A stretch of 8,266 nt of DNA from Acidobacteriota bacterium (lineage in GTDB: Bacteria > Acidobacteriota > Terriglobia > UBA7540). The stretch lies in contig JAKAWN010000309.1 in assembly GCA_021827245.1 (NCBI GenBank), positions 1-8,266 of the forward strand, written 5' to 3'. Position 1 is the first letter of the stretch; each line of letters opens with the position of its first letter. The notes below the pieces were generated by a model. It saw only the letters and a program-made list of their open reading frames with translations. It ran no database searches and was not told the DNA's origin. A program made the position numbers and the translations under genes. This document shows, one piece after another, positions 7,276-8,266 of this stretch.

Positions 7276-7401
7276 TAGCAGGTTGCTGAAAAACACATTA
7301 GAGGGGGTGTAGCGGCGGGTTCATCCCGCCATAAGCCTATTGCTTTCAGCACGGGCTGGCGGCGTAAAGCCGCCGCTACAGCTTTTTTCAGCAACCTGCT
7401 A
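7276..7401. repeat. 126-bp nested palindromic element with perfect 18-bp terminal inverted repeats (MITE-like)
   Basis: The outer arms TAGCAGGTTGCTGAAAAA (7276-7293) and TTTTTCAGCAACCTGCTA (7384-7401) are exact reverse complements. Inside, TGTAGCGGCGG (7308-7318) and CCGCCGCTACA (7370-7380) form a second exact 11-bp pair. Two small hairpins are nested within: GGCGGG/CCCGCC at 7314-7330 and GGCGGC/GCCGCC at 7358-7374. No ORF is present. The layout fits a short non-autonomous mobile or palindromic repeat element. Similar ends with 'ggttgctgaaaaa' look familiar from dispersed repeats in other bacteria, but copy number here is unknown. No obvious target-site duplication was seen. The T-run after the GC-rich inner stem could also end transcription. 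Confidence 0.8.
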
Positions 7402-7841
7402 GCGATCCAATTCCAAGATCCTTCGGGGTAGGTCTACGTTGGCAAGATCAAAAGAAAATAGTTCATTCGTGATGTAAGTTGCTTATCGATCGAGAACGTC
7501 CAAGACCTAGACAGTCGCTTCTACGTTGAACTCCGGGGCAGCTTTTGGCCAGAGGAGACAATCCTCGCCAGAATTATCAACCTGCGCGTCTGCCTTTGGT
7601 TGTCTGGCGTGTGCCTAGCCGGAAATGTAGCGCTTTCCCTTTTACCTATATCTCATTCAGTAAAAACTGTGTATGAGAGCGTCATTGCCGGGTTAGACGT
7701 GGAGTACGCTACATGTCTTATGGGTTTCATGAAAACCGGCCTTTCACGCATCAATCAAGAGTCAGCGGTTAAACGCACTTCGTTCTGGAGTCGGAATCGT
7801 GACGCTTGGACCGGTTTTCAGGGAGGACCTCAGCCGAATTA
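7402..7841. other. Intergenic or decayed stretch; open frame without a good start (7462-7842, +)
   Basis: The frame from 7462 (just after a TAG) to the TAG at 7840-7842 is open for about 126 codons. It has parts that read like protein (SIENVQDLDSRFYVELRGSF, PEETILARIINLRV, then a hydrophobic stretch). No ATG or GTG lies near its beginning; the first possible start is TTG 7600. No family is recognised. Base composition looks less GC-rich than in the genes to the left, consistent with non-coding, decayed or transferred DNA. I see no RNA gene here. Confidence 0.3.
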
Positions 7842-8033
7842 GTGATCGCGTATCGCCGTCAAACTGAAAAAGTGATGCACTCACGGTATGCCGCTGACCG
7901 AAAGCGGATCGTGCGCGTCTGGGTGGCGGATTTCAAACTCAACCCGGAAACTTTGTAAGCGAAGATCAACCACCGGTTGCCAGAGGCCCTTACGAAAGGC
8001 GTGGTTGCAGGAGTCGGATTTGACGATTGTTGA
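7842..8033 (+). pseudogene. Possible decayed small gene interrupted by an in-frame TAA
   Basis: From GTG 7842, which overlaps the TAG of the preceding open frame, a frame reads 38 codons. It includes MHSRYAADRKRIVRVW followed by VADFKLNPETL, and reaches TAA 7956-7958. The same frame then continues with AKINHRLPEALTKG and VVAGVGFDDC, ending at TGA 8031-8033. Both halves look protein-like while the other frames do not, which suggests one short gene with a nonsense mutation. A GGGAGGA at 7821-7827 is rather far (14 nt) from the GTG. TAA is not a recoding codon, so this differs from the two TGA cases. No family is recognised, and chance composition is a real alternative. Confidence 0.25.
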
Positions 8034-8144
8034 CCGAACGGCCATGGATACTCATGCCTTGTACGGCAGGGATACTAGGCTTTATTAAAAGACGATGCCT
8101 GTGCCTGGGTGCGGTGTCCCACTCGCTAGTGTAGTGTCCACGAA

Positions 8145-8266
8145 TTAAGTGGGCAATCTTTTCCGCCTCTTTCGGCTGCGAGGCAGCGTACAACCGGGTT
8201 GAATCTGTTCCAGAGTCTGGCGGCAGCGCGAGAGTTTTTCCTTAATCGACTCGACGGTGGCCGTCC
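8145..8266 (-). CDS. Possible C-terminal end of a minus-strand gene running off the right edge
   Basis: On the minus strand, a frame is open from the right edge to a TAA at 8145-8147. It reads TATVESIKEKLSRCRQTL, then EQIQPGCTLPRSRKRRKRLPT. The first part is amphipathic-helix-like and the tail is strongly basic. Only about 40 codons are visible, so the family cannot be named and chance openness is possible. The 66-codon minus-strand frame at 7990-8193 overlaps it in another frame and is less protein-like. Confidence 0.3.
   Translation of the reverse strand, partial: TATVESIKEKLSRCRQTLEQIQPGCTLPRSRKRRKRLPT

Noticed and set aside
8101..8144. Repeated GTGTCC words near the right edge as a possible insertion-sequence end
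   Set aside because: No matching inverted partner or target duplication is visible in the window, so an IS boundary cannot be supported.

Overview
The window looks like chromosomal DNA from an acidobacterium or a close relative. This is an inference from two things: the GC-rich coding sequence, and a roughly 1,100-residue TonB-dependent-receptor-like protein that carries an N-terminal carboxypeptidase-regulatory-like domain, a type strongly expanded in Acidobacteriota. No rRNA, tRNA or taxon-specific marker is present to settle it.

The main result is that two adjacent, apparently broken genes are better read as selenoprotein genes. A deiodinase-like thioredoxin-fold protein (805-1515) has an in-frame TGA at 1111-1113 exactly at the family's catalytic selenocysteine. 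An AhpD-like peroxidase (4968-5621) has an in-frame TGA at 5217-5219 exactly at the second catalytic cysteine, giving a CxxU motif with the Glu and His partners at the correct spacing. Both reading frames continue with clear family homology after the TGA. Each TGA is followed by a perfect-stem hairpin whose loop begins with GGU exactly 18 nt downstream, as expected for a bacterial SECIS element. TGA also serves as the real stop of both genes and of lemA, so this is context-dependent recoding and not a changed genetic code.

Layout: 1-314 is the end of a lemA-like gene (+). 315-804 has no supported gene. 805-1515 is the deiodinase-like selenoprotein. 1626-4916 is the TonB-dependent receptor/Oar-like outer-membrane protein. 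4968-5621 is the AhpD-like selenoprotein, with a strong Shine-Dalgarno. About 5611-6981 is an APC-superfamily amino-acid permease whose start overlaps the previous stop and may be a CTG. 6982-8266 is mostly non-coding or decayed DNA: a 126-bp nested palindromic repeat (7276-7401), fragments of possible degraded genes (7462-7842 and 7842-8033), and perhaps the end of a minus-strand gene running off the right edge.

The four central genes lie on one strand with short gaps, so they could form one transcription unit: an outer-membrane importer, two selenium-dependent redox enzymes (one membrane-anchored by a single N-terminal helix) and an inner-membrane amino-acid transporter. A role in taking up and reductively processing a small organic substrate, or in peroxide defence tied to that uptake, is a hypothesis only. 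The selenocysteine machinery (selA, selB, selC, selD) is not in the window.
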